From assembly GCF_014873765.1 (NCBI RefSeq), contig NZ_JADBGG010000028.1:1-60147 (forward strand): a DNA stretch of 60,147 nt, read 5' to 3'. This DNA is from Desulfomicrobium macestii (GTDB taxonomy: Bacteria; Desulfobacterota; Desulfovibrionia; Desulfovibrionales; Desulfomicrobiaceae). Position numbers and translations under genes: made by a program. The notes under the pieces were generated by a model. It searched no databases and had not been told where the DNA came from. It saw only the letters and a list, made by a program, of their open reading frames with translations. Below are positions 1-8,394 of the stretch, piece by piece (the stretch's first letter is position 1; the number at the start of each line of letters is the position of its first letter).

Positions 1-95
1 TTAGGGGTGCACACCAAGTGGCTCCATTAAGGGTGCCGATGAACTGGCTCCATTAGGGTGCCGACGTTTTGGCTTCATAGGGGTGCTGATCAACA
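1..95. mobile_element. IS21-type element terminus (partial, cut by window edge)
   Basis: About three and a half copies of a 25-26 bp unit built on GGCTCCATTAGGGTGCCGAT lie head to tail (units begin near 20, 46 and 71, with a partial one at 1-19). The last unit ends ...GATCAACA, whose reverse complement starts TGTTGATCAGC. Multiple subterminal repeats and TG...CA ends are typical of IS21-family elements. Immediately after base 95 the sequence becomes protein-coding and matches the neighbouring metallophosphoesterase, so 95 is probably the element's outer edge. The transposase genes would lie to the left of the window and cannot be seen; the family call is inference. Confidence 0.55.
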
Positions 96-287
96 AGCCA
101 TCCGCTCGGTTTCCAGCTTATCGGCGACATCGCCCGCGCCATGGGCGTCAGGATGCTGATCCACGGCCACCACCATGAGCGCTACAGCGCCACCCTGGAT
201 GGGGGGATTCACGTGGAAGGGATCGGAATGGCGAGGACAGCCGAAGGATTTTTCCGGATATGCCACGGCCTGGGAGACCAGTCATGA
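96..287 (+). pseudogene. metallophosphoesterase C-terminal remnant, cut by IS
   Basis: An open frame without a start runs from the IS edge to a TGA at 285-287. It encodes a stretch very like the C-terminal part of the intact gene that follows: SHPLGFQLIGDIARA here against SHRLGYRILGDVARA there, and LIHGHHHERYSATLDGG against HVHGHHHERYDAMIDGG. It therefore keeps the metal-binding HGHHH motif but has lost the whole N-terminal two thirds (the GDxH, GD and GNHD motifs). The two genes look like a tandem duplication whose upstream copy was destroyed by the IS insertion. Its stop codon overlaps the next gene's ATG, so the pair was once translationally coupled. Confidence 0.75.
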
Positions 288-1081
288 TCCTTTTCGTCGG
301 GGACGCTCACGGAGATTTCGAACCCATGCTGGAAGCCGCAGCATCAGCCACGGCAGTCATCCTTTTGGGAGACCAGGAACCGCTCGACGATCTGGCGTCC
401 ATCCTCGGCCCGGAGATCGCGGAAAAGACATGGTGGATATTTGGCAACCATGACAGCGACGATCCCGAATACCTGATGCACCACGCCGCCATGGCTGACA
501 GAAACCTGCATTGCCGCGTGGTGGAGATTGATGGCCTGCGAATCGCCGGACTCGGCGGCGCCTTCCGGTCCAATATCCTGGGCGTTGACCAGCAAACGAC
601 CTTGAATGACCTGCCCATGGTCCGCCCCCAGGATACGCGCCAGAGCCTGGCGCTAATCCGCAAGGACAAGAAGCTCGCCCCGCATGATCACACGACCATC
701 TTCCCTGAAGACCTTGCGCTGATGGCCCGCCTTGCCAGCAAGACCCGCATCGATGTCCTCGTGAGTCACGAAGCCCCGGAGTCCCATCGACTTGGCTATC
801 GGATTCTGGGTGATGTGGCCCGCGCCCTCAAAGCCAGGATTCACGTTCACGGCCATCACCACGAGCGCTATGACGCCATGATTGATGGAGGCGTCCGAGT
901 TGCCGGAGTGGGGATGTCGGGCATGATGATTGAATGGCTGCAGCCAAGGGATGGGCTCTTCTGGCTTTCGGCCTTTCCTGGCGGCAATGTGCTTGCAATG
1001 GGATACGACCCGAAAAAAAAAAGTACCAAGGCGAGTTCGTCGGCATGGAAGGGTGCAACGGTCTTACGGCGCCCGACCTGA
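284..1081 (+). CDS. metallophosphoesterase (calcineurin-like fold)
   Basis: Predicted metal-dependent phosphoesterase of 265 residues. All family motifs are present in order: GDAHGDF near the N terminus, GDQE, FGNHD, SHEAP and C-terminal HGHHHERY, which together ligate a dinuclear metal centre. The substrate cannot be told from sequence. The ATG at 284 is preferred over one 24 bases upstream because its ATGA overlaps the stop of the duplicated upstream copy. The end is odd: a run of ten A at 1013-1022 lies in the last coding segment. The 0 frame stops at 1081 after a low-complexity tail, whereas the -1 frame continues to 1125 with more normal-looking protein (KYQGEFVGMEGCNGL...). Either transcriptional slippage makes a longer form or the A-run is a frameshift mutation or sequencing error. 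Confidence 0.85.
   Translation: MILFVGDAHGDFEPMLEAAASATAVILLGDQEPLDDLASILGPEIAEKTWWIFGNHDSDDPEYLMHHAAMADRNLHCRVVEIDGLRIAGLGGAFRSNILGVDQQTTLNDLPMVRPQDTRQSLALIRKDKKLAPHDHTTIFPEDLALMARLASKTRIDVLVSHEAPESHRLGYRILGDVARALKARIHVHGHHHERYDAMIDGGVRVAGVGMSGMMIEWLQPRDGLFWLSAFPGGNVLAMGYDPKKKSTKASSSAWKGATVLRRPT
1013..1022 (+). other. A10 homopolymer, possible slippage site
   Basis: Ten consecutive A inside the 3' end of the metallophosphoesterase gene. A -1 shift (or insertion of one A) here swaps a 20-residue low-complexity tail for a 34-residue one ending at 1125, 33 bases before the next gene's start. Runs of nine or more A are known sites of RNA-polymerase slippage; whether it happens here is not known. 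Confidence 0.4.
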
Positions 1082-1158
1082 ATGCCTTGCAGGAAGCTGG
1101 CGCCTGCTTCTTGAAACGTTCATGAAGAAACCCAAGCGTAGATAACAGGAGAACACCC

Positions 1159-1416
1159 ATGCGCACAATGGTCTATGACTTTTCCAAGGTGAGGCCTCCA
1201 AAGAATCCGATTGATCCCGAGGAAATGGCTACGCTCAGGCGGATACTGCGAAAGTATCCTTGGGACATCGAAGACGACCGTATCCGCCTTCACCCTGAGC
1301 TCAAGGTGACTACAGGTGAGCACCTGATCTTGCGCAAGTATCTGATGGCAAAGGGTTATCACGCCACCAAGGATGCGGTTGCAGATCTGGATGCCATGAA
1401 CGCGGTTTCTGATTAA
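1159..1416 (+). CDS. hypothetical protein, 85 aa
   Basis: A small protein rich in charged residues (MRTMVYDFSKVRPPKNPIDP...), with no signal peptide or membrane segment and no motif I recognise. The start is supported by a good ribosome site (AACAGGAGA, about 7 bases before the ATG). It follows the metallophosphoesterase on the same strand by 33 bases if the shifted end of that gene (1125) is used, so it is probably the last gene of that short operon. It is followed by a 590-base AT-rich non-coding stretch. Function unknown. Confidence 0.65.
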   Translation: MRTMVYDFSKVRPPKNPIDPEEMATLRRILRKYPWDIEDDRIRLHPELKVTTGEHLILRKYLMAKGYHATKDAVADLDAMNAVSD

Positions 1417-1698
1417 AGAGAGATACAACTTTCGCTTATATTCCTTCTCTCGTTTTTTTCATATAACGCTTCAAATCACTTTTATAGCCTGGATTTGAGC
1501 TCATTGCTCACACCTTAATGCCTAACTGATTACTATATTATTTACACTCTTGATTAAAAGATCACTCAATGATGTATCTTTGAAGTTTTTTTGCGCAACA
1601 ATATATGCTTACAAATCTCACTCATTTTCTCGTGTATTGTTAAAGTAAACACACTCAATATCAAATTAATAACTGGTATCATTATTAGCATAAGTAAC

Positions 1699-1711
1699 CA
1701 TGTATGACATC
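1699..1711. promoter_or_regulatory. extra upstream copy of palindromic site
   Basis: CATGTATGACATC matches the GATGTATGACATC site 49 bases downstream at 12 of 13 positions. It may be an auxiliary binding site for the same unknown regulator. Apart from this, the promoter and the leader structures, bases 1417-2007 show only AT-rich sequence without a gene. Confidence 0.4.
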
Positions 1712-1747
1712 TATAAAAATCATCTTCTTAAATTCCAAAAATACGCC

Positions 1748-1798
1748 GATGTATGACATCCATTCTTTCTTGACACATACAAATCTGTAGGGCTTACC
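1748..1798 (+). promoter_or_regulatory. Zorya operon promoter with palindromic operator
   Basis: GATGT-N3-ACATC (1748-1760, perfect palindrome) is followed after nine bases by a consensus -35 TTGACA (1770-1775). At 17-bp spacing lies a weak -10, CTTACC (1793-1798). The same arrangement, without any gap, occurs upstream of the NERD gene at 11098-11148: about 33 of 52 bases match and all spacings are identical. A strong -35 with a poor -10 beside a palindrome suggests an activator- or repressor-controlled promoter. Confidence 0.6.
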
Positions 1799-1881
1799 TT
1801 CTTCAAGGTATTTTTCAATCAATTTTTTTTGCTGTCTGGTGACAAGGTCTTCCCAACAGGGTGGGACTATCCCATTTTTTT
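1795..1881 (+). promoter_or_regulatory. structured leader upstream of zorA
   Basis: Two short hairpins followed by T-rich runs lie between the predicted promoter and zorA: TACCTT-cttc-AAGGTA (1795-1810) followed by T5, and TGGGA-cta-TCCCA (1862-1874) followed by T7. They resemble weak intrinsic terminators and could attenuate transcription into the Zorya operon. The stems are short (6 and 5 bp), so this is tentative. Confidence 0.35.
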
Positions 1882-2007
1882 GATTGTAACAAAGTCAAGC
1901 TGATCTTGTATGTATGCATTCTCAAAAATCCAGGCCTGAATTAGTCAAATCCAATAACAAAAAATAATCATATAGTTAATTTATATTTATAGATAAGGAT
2001 AAAAGAA

Positions 2008-4347
2008 ATGACTGCTGTTGAATTTGACCTCTACACACTCATTCCGAATTTCAAATTGGCTGGATTATCGACTAATTCTCATGCAATAACTGCTAACTTT
2101 GTTATTGTAATGGCAATCATATCTGCGATTGGAGCGCTTTACGCTTTAAAAAGATTTTTAGAAGCGCGCTCAAAAATAATTTTTTATACGAATTTAGTAG
2201 ATGGAATAAAAAAGGAAGAGCTTGCTGCAAAACGCGAAGAAATTCTCGAGAAAGCCAAGAAACATGGCAATGGCAACTTATGGCAGGAGTTTGACGAATC
2301 CCTCGTCTATTCTTCAGATGGAACAAAACTCTCAAATACATTGGATGCTGATCATTTTTTTAATGAAAGAACCTTAGCCCGTAGCCTAACAGGCAACCGT
2401 TTACTAGCTGCAGTTCCTGCCTTTCTTACGGCTTTAGGAGTACTTGGTACTTTTGCTGGCCTGCAACTTGGATTAGCCAGTCTGGAACTTACATCAGAGT
2501 CTGATGTCAATGTACTTAAAAGTGGCATATTTAGCATGATGAGCGGCGCGTCTACAGCGTTTGTCACTTCGGTGTGGGGCGTTTTACTGAGCCTTATTTT
2601 TAATTTTTACGAAAAATCACTCGAAAGGATCGTTCGAAAAAAAATTGCCGTACTCCAAGATCTTATCGACTTTCTTTATCCGCGCATCACCACTGAACAA
2701 ACACTCATCCGCATTTCCGATTCAAGCAATATAACCAGTCGAACCATGCAAACTCTTGCCGAACAAATTGGCGACCGTTTGCAGCAATCCTTGATGCAGG
2801 CATCAGAATCCATTCGCATTGGGATGAATGAAAATTTGGCTGCGGTTCAGCAAAGCATGGCTGCAATTTCAGACAACATGCGAGAAGGGCTGGAAAAAGG
2901 GATGTATGAAATCCTCAAGCCTGCCGTTGATTCAATTTCTCAAAGTGCTCAAACAAGTAGCGGGCAAATGGTCGAAACGCTGGTCTCACAGTTCCTAGGT
3001 GGTGTTGATAAGGCTGGAGCAGTACAGCAAGAGGCGATGGAAAGCGCAGCAGACAAAGTGCAATCAGCAGTTGAAGGCATGGGCGCACAGATGAACGTTA
3101 TCATGCAAGCCCTTGAAGCGCATGGCAGAGCTGCTCAGGAATCTTCACAGCAAGCCATCAGCAATATCACTCAAGCCATGCAAGACAGTCAGTCTGCTTT
3201 TGATGAACGCAGCAAAGCGCTTAATGATGAATTCAAACAGCAAATCTCAGCGGTATCCCAGGCCAGTTCAAATTCTGTCGAAGAAATGAAATCACTGCTG
3301 GCTCAAATTATAGATAAAAATTCGGAGCAACAACTGAATTCAGAGGCACGTTTCAACCAAGTCGTTCACACCATTGAATCCATGTTGCAAACAGTCTCGG
3401 AGAAATCACAGGAGATTGACGACCAGCGATTCCAGGCTATGGAACGCCAGTTATCTCATATTTCATCGGTAATGGATGCCAACATTTCTGGATTTAAGCA
3501 GGTTGTCTCCGATATTTCCGAAGTACAAGCCCAGCGAGACAGCAGCCGCCAAACAGAATTTTCGAATTCAGTCATGGAGATGCGTCAAAGCCAAGAAAGC
3601 CTATTGGAGAAGCTCAAGGGACTTTCATCCAGCTTTTCAACCGTGTCAGACAAAATTCACGCGCTGGCTGCTTCTCACGAACATTTGAGCAAAAATGTTC
3701 TGGGCGCTGCAGACAACCTGAATACCGCGTCTGTCAGCCTCGGCACTCTTGGGCTTAATATAAACAACGCCGCTGGCAAGATTGAGAACGGCGCGGCGCT
3801 CCTCGATAATAGCGCCAGAGAAACAGCTGGTGTAATCAAAGACTCGACTTTGCTGGCCAAGGAATGCTCCACCAACCTTCAAAAATCCCTTGCAACCATC
3901 GACCATATCGAAAGACAAATCTCCGATACTGCAAAAACCATGGGCGCGACTGTTAGCGCCAGCCGGGAAGGTTTTGACAAACTCAAAAGCGATCTCGAAC
4001 TCTTTGCGTCCGAACTTCTGAAGACATCTGCTCAACATGCGACGTCTCTCGACACTTACCTTGAGCATATTGAAAAAAGAACTTTGAAACTTTTTGGTGA
4101 TTTTGTCGGCGAGCTACGCACACATCAAAGCGCAATCACTGAAGACGTACAGGACAAATATACCGACTTCTCAAAAAATGTAGAACAGCTCATGCAGGCT
4201 TTTGGCCAGCAGACGCAAGCCCAGATCAACACCCGTCTCAACGAATGGAACGCTCGGACATCGGAATACACCAAGACCATGACCGACGCGGTCAAGGCTT
4301 TAGCGAGTGTTGTTGATGAAATTGAGGGCAAGGTAGGTAAAGCATGA
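2008..4347 (+). CDS. zorA: Zorya protein ZorA (MotA/ExbB-like, long tail)
   Basis: Proton-channel subunit of the Zorya anti-phage motor, 779 residues. It has a membrane segment near residues 27-48, two more in the MotA/ExbB-type core (about 132-155, LLAAVPAFLTALGVLGTFAG, and about 178-200), and then some 570 residues of Gln/Ser/Ala-rich coiled coil reaching the C terminus. This is the known ZorA plan: five copies surround a ZorB dimer in the inner membrane while the long tail projects into the cytoplasm to carry the invasion signal. The start has an AAGGA ribosome site. The stop overlaps zorB by four bases (ATGA). Identity rests on domain plan plus the neighbouring zorB, zorC and zorD. Confidence 0.93.
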   Translation: MTAVEFDLYTLIPNFKLAGLSTNSHAITANFVIVMAIISAIGALYALKRFLEARSKIIFYTNLVDGIKKEELAAKREEILEKAKKHGNGNLWQEFDESLVYSSDGTKLSNTLDADHFFNERTLARSLTGNRLLAAVPAFLTALGVLGTFAGLQLGLASLELTSESDVNVLKSGIFSMMSGASTAFVTSVWGVLLSLIFNFYEKSLERIVRKKIAVLQDLIDFLYPRITTEQTLIRISDSSNITSRTMQTLAEQIGDRLQQSLMQASESIRIGMNENLAAVQQSMAAISDNMREGLEKGMYEILKPAVDSISQSAQTSSGQMVETLVSQFLGGVDKAGAVQQEAMESAADKVQSAVEGMGAQMNVIMQALEAHGRAAQESSQQAISNITQAMQDSQSAFDERSKALNDEFKQQISAVSQASSNSVEEMKSLLAQIIDKNSEQQLNSEARFNQVVHTIESMLQTVSEKSQEIDDQRFQAMERQLSHISSVMDANISGFKQVVSDISEVQAQRDSSRQTEFSNSVMEMRQSQESLLEKLKGLSSSFSTVSDKIHALAASHEHLSKNVLGAADNLNTASVSLGTLGLNINNAAGKIENGAALLDNSARETAGVIKDSTLLAKECSTNLQKSLATIDHIERQISDTAKTMGATVSASREGFDKLKSDLELFASELLKTSAQHATSLDTYLEHIEKRTLKLFGDFVGELRTHQSAITEDVQDKYTDFSKNVEQLMQAFGQQTQAQINTRLNEWNARTSEYTKTMTDAVKALASVVDEIEGKVGKA

Positions 4348-5072
4348 GCTTGGGCAGATCGCGAAAATTTCAATCAGACATTGACGAAGAGAATCCCTAT
4401 TGGTTGTCTTTTTCAGACATCATGTCAGGCCTGTTGATCATATTCGTCTTGGCCTCACTGGTGCTTGTCCTGGAGCTTTCCCAACGTAAGGCCCTGGTCG
4501 ACGAAAAAATCCTGGAACGCACCAAGGCTGAAAAAGTCCGGCAGGAAGTTCTCGCTGAAATCAAAGAAGAGCTACGGCGCAAAGGCATTATGGTTGAAGT
4601 GAGCGACAATGACACCGTGCTACGAATACCCGACGATCAGTTGGCTTTTGAATCCAATGAATACCGGGTACCACCACAAGAAAATTACCAAGTTGCAGTC
4701 CTCGAAATAGGACGAGTTCTTTACACAGCAATCACAAAAGAAAACAGACTGGACCTGTTTGATACGATATTTATTGAAGGCCACACAGACAAACGGCCTT
4801 CTCCAAGAAATCTTGGCAACTGGGGGCTATCCACCTTCCGAGCGATATCAGTCTGGAATTACTGGAATGAAAATTTAGGGAATGAATTGCGCCTTGATCA
4901 ACTCAAAAATCATCAAGGTTCACCTTTATTTTCTGTCAGCGGGTACGGAGAAACACGACCCGTTAATGAAATTCAGGAGACTGAAGACGACTACCGGCGA
5001 AACAGACGAATAGACCTCAGATTCACTGTAATCCATCCCAAACTCGACGATATCTTGTCTATATTGGATTAG
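4344..5072 (+). CDS. zorB: Zorya protein ZorB (MotB/OmpA-like)
   Basis: Stator partner of ZorA, 242 residues. A single membrane helix near residues 24-43 begins with SFSDIMSGLLIIF; Asp25 matches the conserved proton-carrying aspartate of MotB/ZorB proteins. After a charged linker, a peptidoglycan-binding OmpA-like domain occupies about residues 120-235, with the signature IEGHTDKRP and the closing NRRIDLRF. In Zorya the ZorB domain anchors the complex to the cell wall. It overlaps zorA by four bases and is two bases from zorC, so the operon is translationally coupled. Confidence 0.93.
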   Translation: MSLGRSRKFQSDIDEENPYWLSFSDIMSGLLIIFVLASLVLVLELSQRKALVDEKILERTKAEKVRQEVLAEIKEELRRKGIMVEVSDNDTVLRIPDDQLAFESNEYRVPPQENYQVAVLEIGRVLYTAITKENRLDLFDTIFIEGHTDKRPSPRNLGNWGLSTFRAISVWNYWNENLGNELRLDQLKNHQGSPLFSVSGYGETRPVNEIQETEDDYRRNRRIDLRFTVIHPKLDDILSILD

Positions 5073-5074
5073 CC

Positions 5075-6574
5075 ATGGCATTTGGACGCTTGAAAATCAG
5101 CATGCTTGCACTTCGATGCATGGAATGGACAGAGAGTCACTTTTTAGAATTCTCAAAGTGCTCATCACGTCTTTCTGATATATCCAAAAAAGCAGGAACG
5201 ACCTCTGAACTATTTGACATCTCAGTCAAAAAATTTCTCAGAATCGCCAACTCGGAGAGCATTGAAACACTGTACAAAGAAATAATTAAACCTGTGCATG
5301 TCCGAGCAGTGACTTACCTCCTCCTTAACAACAGCTCTTTCCGTAAAAAAGTACCGATCTCACAAAATCTACTTCGTGCCCTGGAAAGGCCTCTGGGCAG
5401 ACTGAGCAATCTTGCCCTACTCTCTTTGATACGCCTTTGGTTTGAATATTTTGACAGACTTGGTTCAGAAGAAATCCTAAAACTCTTTGGGAAGTTTCTT
5501 AATGACCGATTAGAGAAGAAGGTCACAAATCCCAATTGTTCATCAGAGTTTCAAAATCTACATGAGTACGGCCCTGTCATATTCAAGAAAGATGGTCCGG
5601 CGCGACTCGTCGAGGCCATTTCGCCAGGCAACACATTGAATGATGTTTTTAACAAGCCAGGCTTGCAGGGTTACGAGTCAGGAAGATTTCAGACTATTTG
5701 CCGCATGCTGTACTATATCGATACGCTTGGAAAAATACCTGTCGGCACACATCATAGCGTACTCGATGAAGTCATCAAACGCGACGTTTTCGAAGCTTCC
5801 TACAAAGACAATCTGCTTATTGGACATAAAGTTCTCAGCATCATTATCGATCGTTCTCCAGAAGAAGATATTTCAGACTCTTGGCAAAATGTTCTTCTCT
5901 CAATCGCGGGAGATCCGCGCGTTCCGAAATCTAGTCCAAAATACCAGAAATGGTGGGCATTTCTCACACAAAAACAAATTTCAAAAGTCTGCGGATGGCT
6001 TTCAAAGGTAGATCTCAAACTCTTCTTGCAAGCGCTTGAAGAACACGGCGTCTCCAGTGGCAACACAGATCTTCAGCGCATGTTTCCTTCACGCAAGAAA
6101 TTCCTCGAAGGCCTTATCAAGCAAGGCCTCGTTAAGCATTCAAGGCTTTTTATCGGCAGCAACGCAGATAAGTTTTTTAAATCTATTTATGGATACAAAG
6201 AGCTTCCCTCATACGCAAGAGTCTTAGATACCAATAGATCTATGATTTATCTTCACGTTGGAAACTGCCATATGATCGAAGGCAGCCATTCTTTCAAACT
6301 TTGGATTTTTACAAAAATCCCAGAGGATATTAAAATTCTTAATTATACAAAAAGAGAATTTACTGTTTCTGACCTTTCAACAGCCATTGTTTCTGAATGC
6401 TCTAACAAATTTTCAAACAATTTTAAATATACAAGCATAATTCATTCACCATCAAATTTTAATTGGCAGCACAAGGCAATTTCTTTTTTAAGGTCAGCTG
6501 GTGAAAATTTAGACTTAGAAGAAATTTTTACAAACAGCGAATATCGATTATATAAAAAAATGCATGGTGCATGA
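5075..6574 (+). CDS. zorC: Zorya protein ZorC (EH-signature family)
   Basis: A soluble 499-residue protein in the position and size range of ZorC of type I Zorya, a family named for its EH_signature domain. It is thought to act with ZorD at phage DNA after the ZorAB motor has been triggered. I see no enzymatic motif. The call depends mainly on synteny: directly after zorB, overlapping the zorD start by about ten bases. Base composition drops to AT-rich in the last 250 bases and in the first 250 bases of zorD, which may mark an old recombination junction. Confidence 0.85.
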   Translation: MAFGRLKISMLALRCMEWTESHFLEFSKCSSRLSDISKKAGTTSELFDISVKKFLRIANSESIETLYKEIIKPVHVRAVTYLLLNNSSFRKKVPISQNLLRALERPLGRLSNLALLSLIRLWFEYFDRLGSEEILKLFGKFLNDRLEKKVTNPNCSSEFQNLHEYGPVIFKKDGPARLVEAISPGNTLNDVFNKPGLQGYESGRFQTICRMLYYIDTLGKIPVGTHHSVLDEVIKRDVFEASYKDNLLIGHKVLSIIIDRSPEEDISDSWQNVLLSIAGDPRVPKSSPKYQKWWAFLTQKQISKVCGWLSKVDLKLFLQALEEHGVSSGNTDLQRMFPSRKKFLEGLIKQGLVKHSRLFIGSNADKFFKSIYGYKELPSYARVLDTNRSMIYLHVGNCHMIEGSHSFKLWIFTKIPEDIKILNYTKREFTVSDLSTAIVSECSNKFSNNFKYTSIIHSPSNFNWQHKAISFLRSAGENLDLEEIFTNSEYRLYKKMHGA

Positions 6575-8390
6575 TATGAAATTTTTTGAAACAATCAGTT
6601 TGATTTTAAAAAATGCAAAAAGTAAAAAGTCTTTTCAAATAAATGCAGACTCTTCTGGACTGAATTTTTTTGTATCAAAAGATGATTTTAAAAATCTACA
6701 GAAAGCTGATGGAGATGACTATCTCCTCTACCAGTTCATTCACTTGCAAATGCTCCTTGAACAAGGGCAAGCCTCTTCTTTGCCCAACGGTTTTAGCATT
6801 TCCACTGAACACGCAATACGATTGGGTGAAGAATTTAGAGCACTTTTCAAGCTCGACAAACGCTTTGAAGGAAAGTTTTCGATTTCCATCTCTGGAGAAA
6901 CATTCAGTAGTTCATTCTCACTCAAAATAATCCCTACCCGACCTGACGGAAGGGAAATTCCAAATTTCAAGCTTAAAGGTGGGATGCTTCAGATCACTCC
7001 AGAAGAGTCCTACCTCCTCGACGAACCGACATGGTCCGCTTTTATGGCCGTCCAAGAACACACCGCCCTCCTGGCTGACCAGCGCACCGAGCACGTAAAT
7101 CTGGCCACCATTCAAATTCTGCAACATGCCAAAGAGCATGGAGCAAAAATTGACTTGGCCCATTTTAACGACTTCCCCATCGATAAAGCCAACGCGGTGC
7201 AAGTTGCTGCCGAGGTTGCCGAAGATGGCTCATTGAGACTCGCGCCTACCTTCAATACCGGGCATTCTGCACAAGAGATTGCGTCAAGACTGGGACAAAT
7301 TCGCGATGCGTCGAATGTCGCATCCCTTCGAATAGGCAAATCCATTGTCGTACTCGATGAACAGCGGCTACGCGGCGTTCGTGAGATTATCGAACACCAC
7401 ACCATCCCAAAACATCAGGTCCAGGAATTCCTGAAGTCACCTCAAGCATTCCTTGATGCATCCCTTGTCGATCTCGATACCGGATTTTCTTTGCGCGTTC
7501 GAGGTGCGGTTAAGTTTGTTCATATTCCCATTGGTGCAACCGACTCGAAGGGTGTGGACTGGTTCAATCTGAATAATCTCGTTGCTCCACCTGAAATCCT
7601 CAAAGGCATCATCAAGTCCAACGAAGACCTTGAACAATTCCGCAAATCCCTCGAAACCGCGCAAGGCCAGGGTGCGGATATAATCTTCTTTGATGGCCGG
7701 AATATCGACATTTCCGATGCACCTGAGATTGAACGTGTCCTGCAAGAAATTTTCGATGAAGGTTTCGCCTGCCCTGAGGATGTGGAGACAGTTGTTCCCG
7801 GCGAGCCTGAGGCAGAGACAGAACGTGCCACCATTGAAGTCGAACAACTTACTGCTTGCGATGTTCTGTCTATGGCTCAAAATTCGTGGCATTCAGAAGA
7901 ATTGGATCTCTCCGTTTCGCCTCGCACACCGTTTTCTTATCAAGAACATGGCGTCCGCTGGGCCTTAGGCCTTGCGAAAGCATCGCAACACCCCCAAGGC
8001 AATGACCGTATCCAGGGAGCGCTGCTTGCCGATGACATGGGCTTGGGCAAAACATTCATGACCCTGATGACTATTGCCCAGTACGGACAGTGGCAGAAAG
8101 AAACCGGCAAGACAGTCAAGCCGACTCTCATCGTCGCGCCCCTCTCCCTGATTGAAACCTGGGAAGCCGAGGTCGAGAAATCCTTCCATGTCAGTCCATT
8201 CAGAGACCAGGTTGTTCTTTTGGGTGCCAGGGACTTAGGCAAATTCAAAGTGGATGGGGCGAAGCGAGAAACCCTGCAATCCTTTGATCAATGTGAAGTG
8301 CTCAGCGAGGATGCCATACGGTTTGCTTTGAAAGCGGGAAAGGATTTCGGGCTTCACCGCCTGGATATGCCTGGAAGGCTCGTCCTGTGT

Positions 8391-8394
8391 ACTT
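8391..8394. repeat. left 4-bp target duplication (ACTT)
   Basis: ACTT immediately before the IS is repeated at 9874-9877 immediately after it. This is the expected duplication of the zorD target and fixes the element's ends. Confidence 0.8.

Noticed and set aside
1795-2007. retron-like or other structured RNA upstream of zorA
   Set aside because: No reverse transcriptase nearby and only short hairpins; treated as a possible leader instead.
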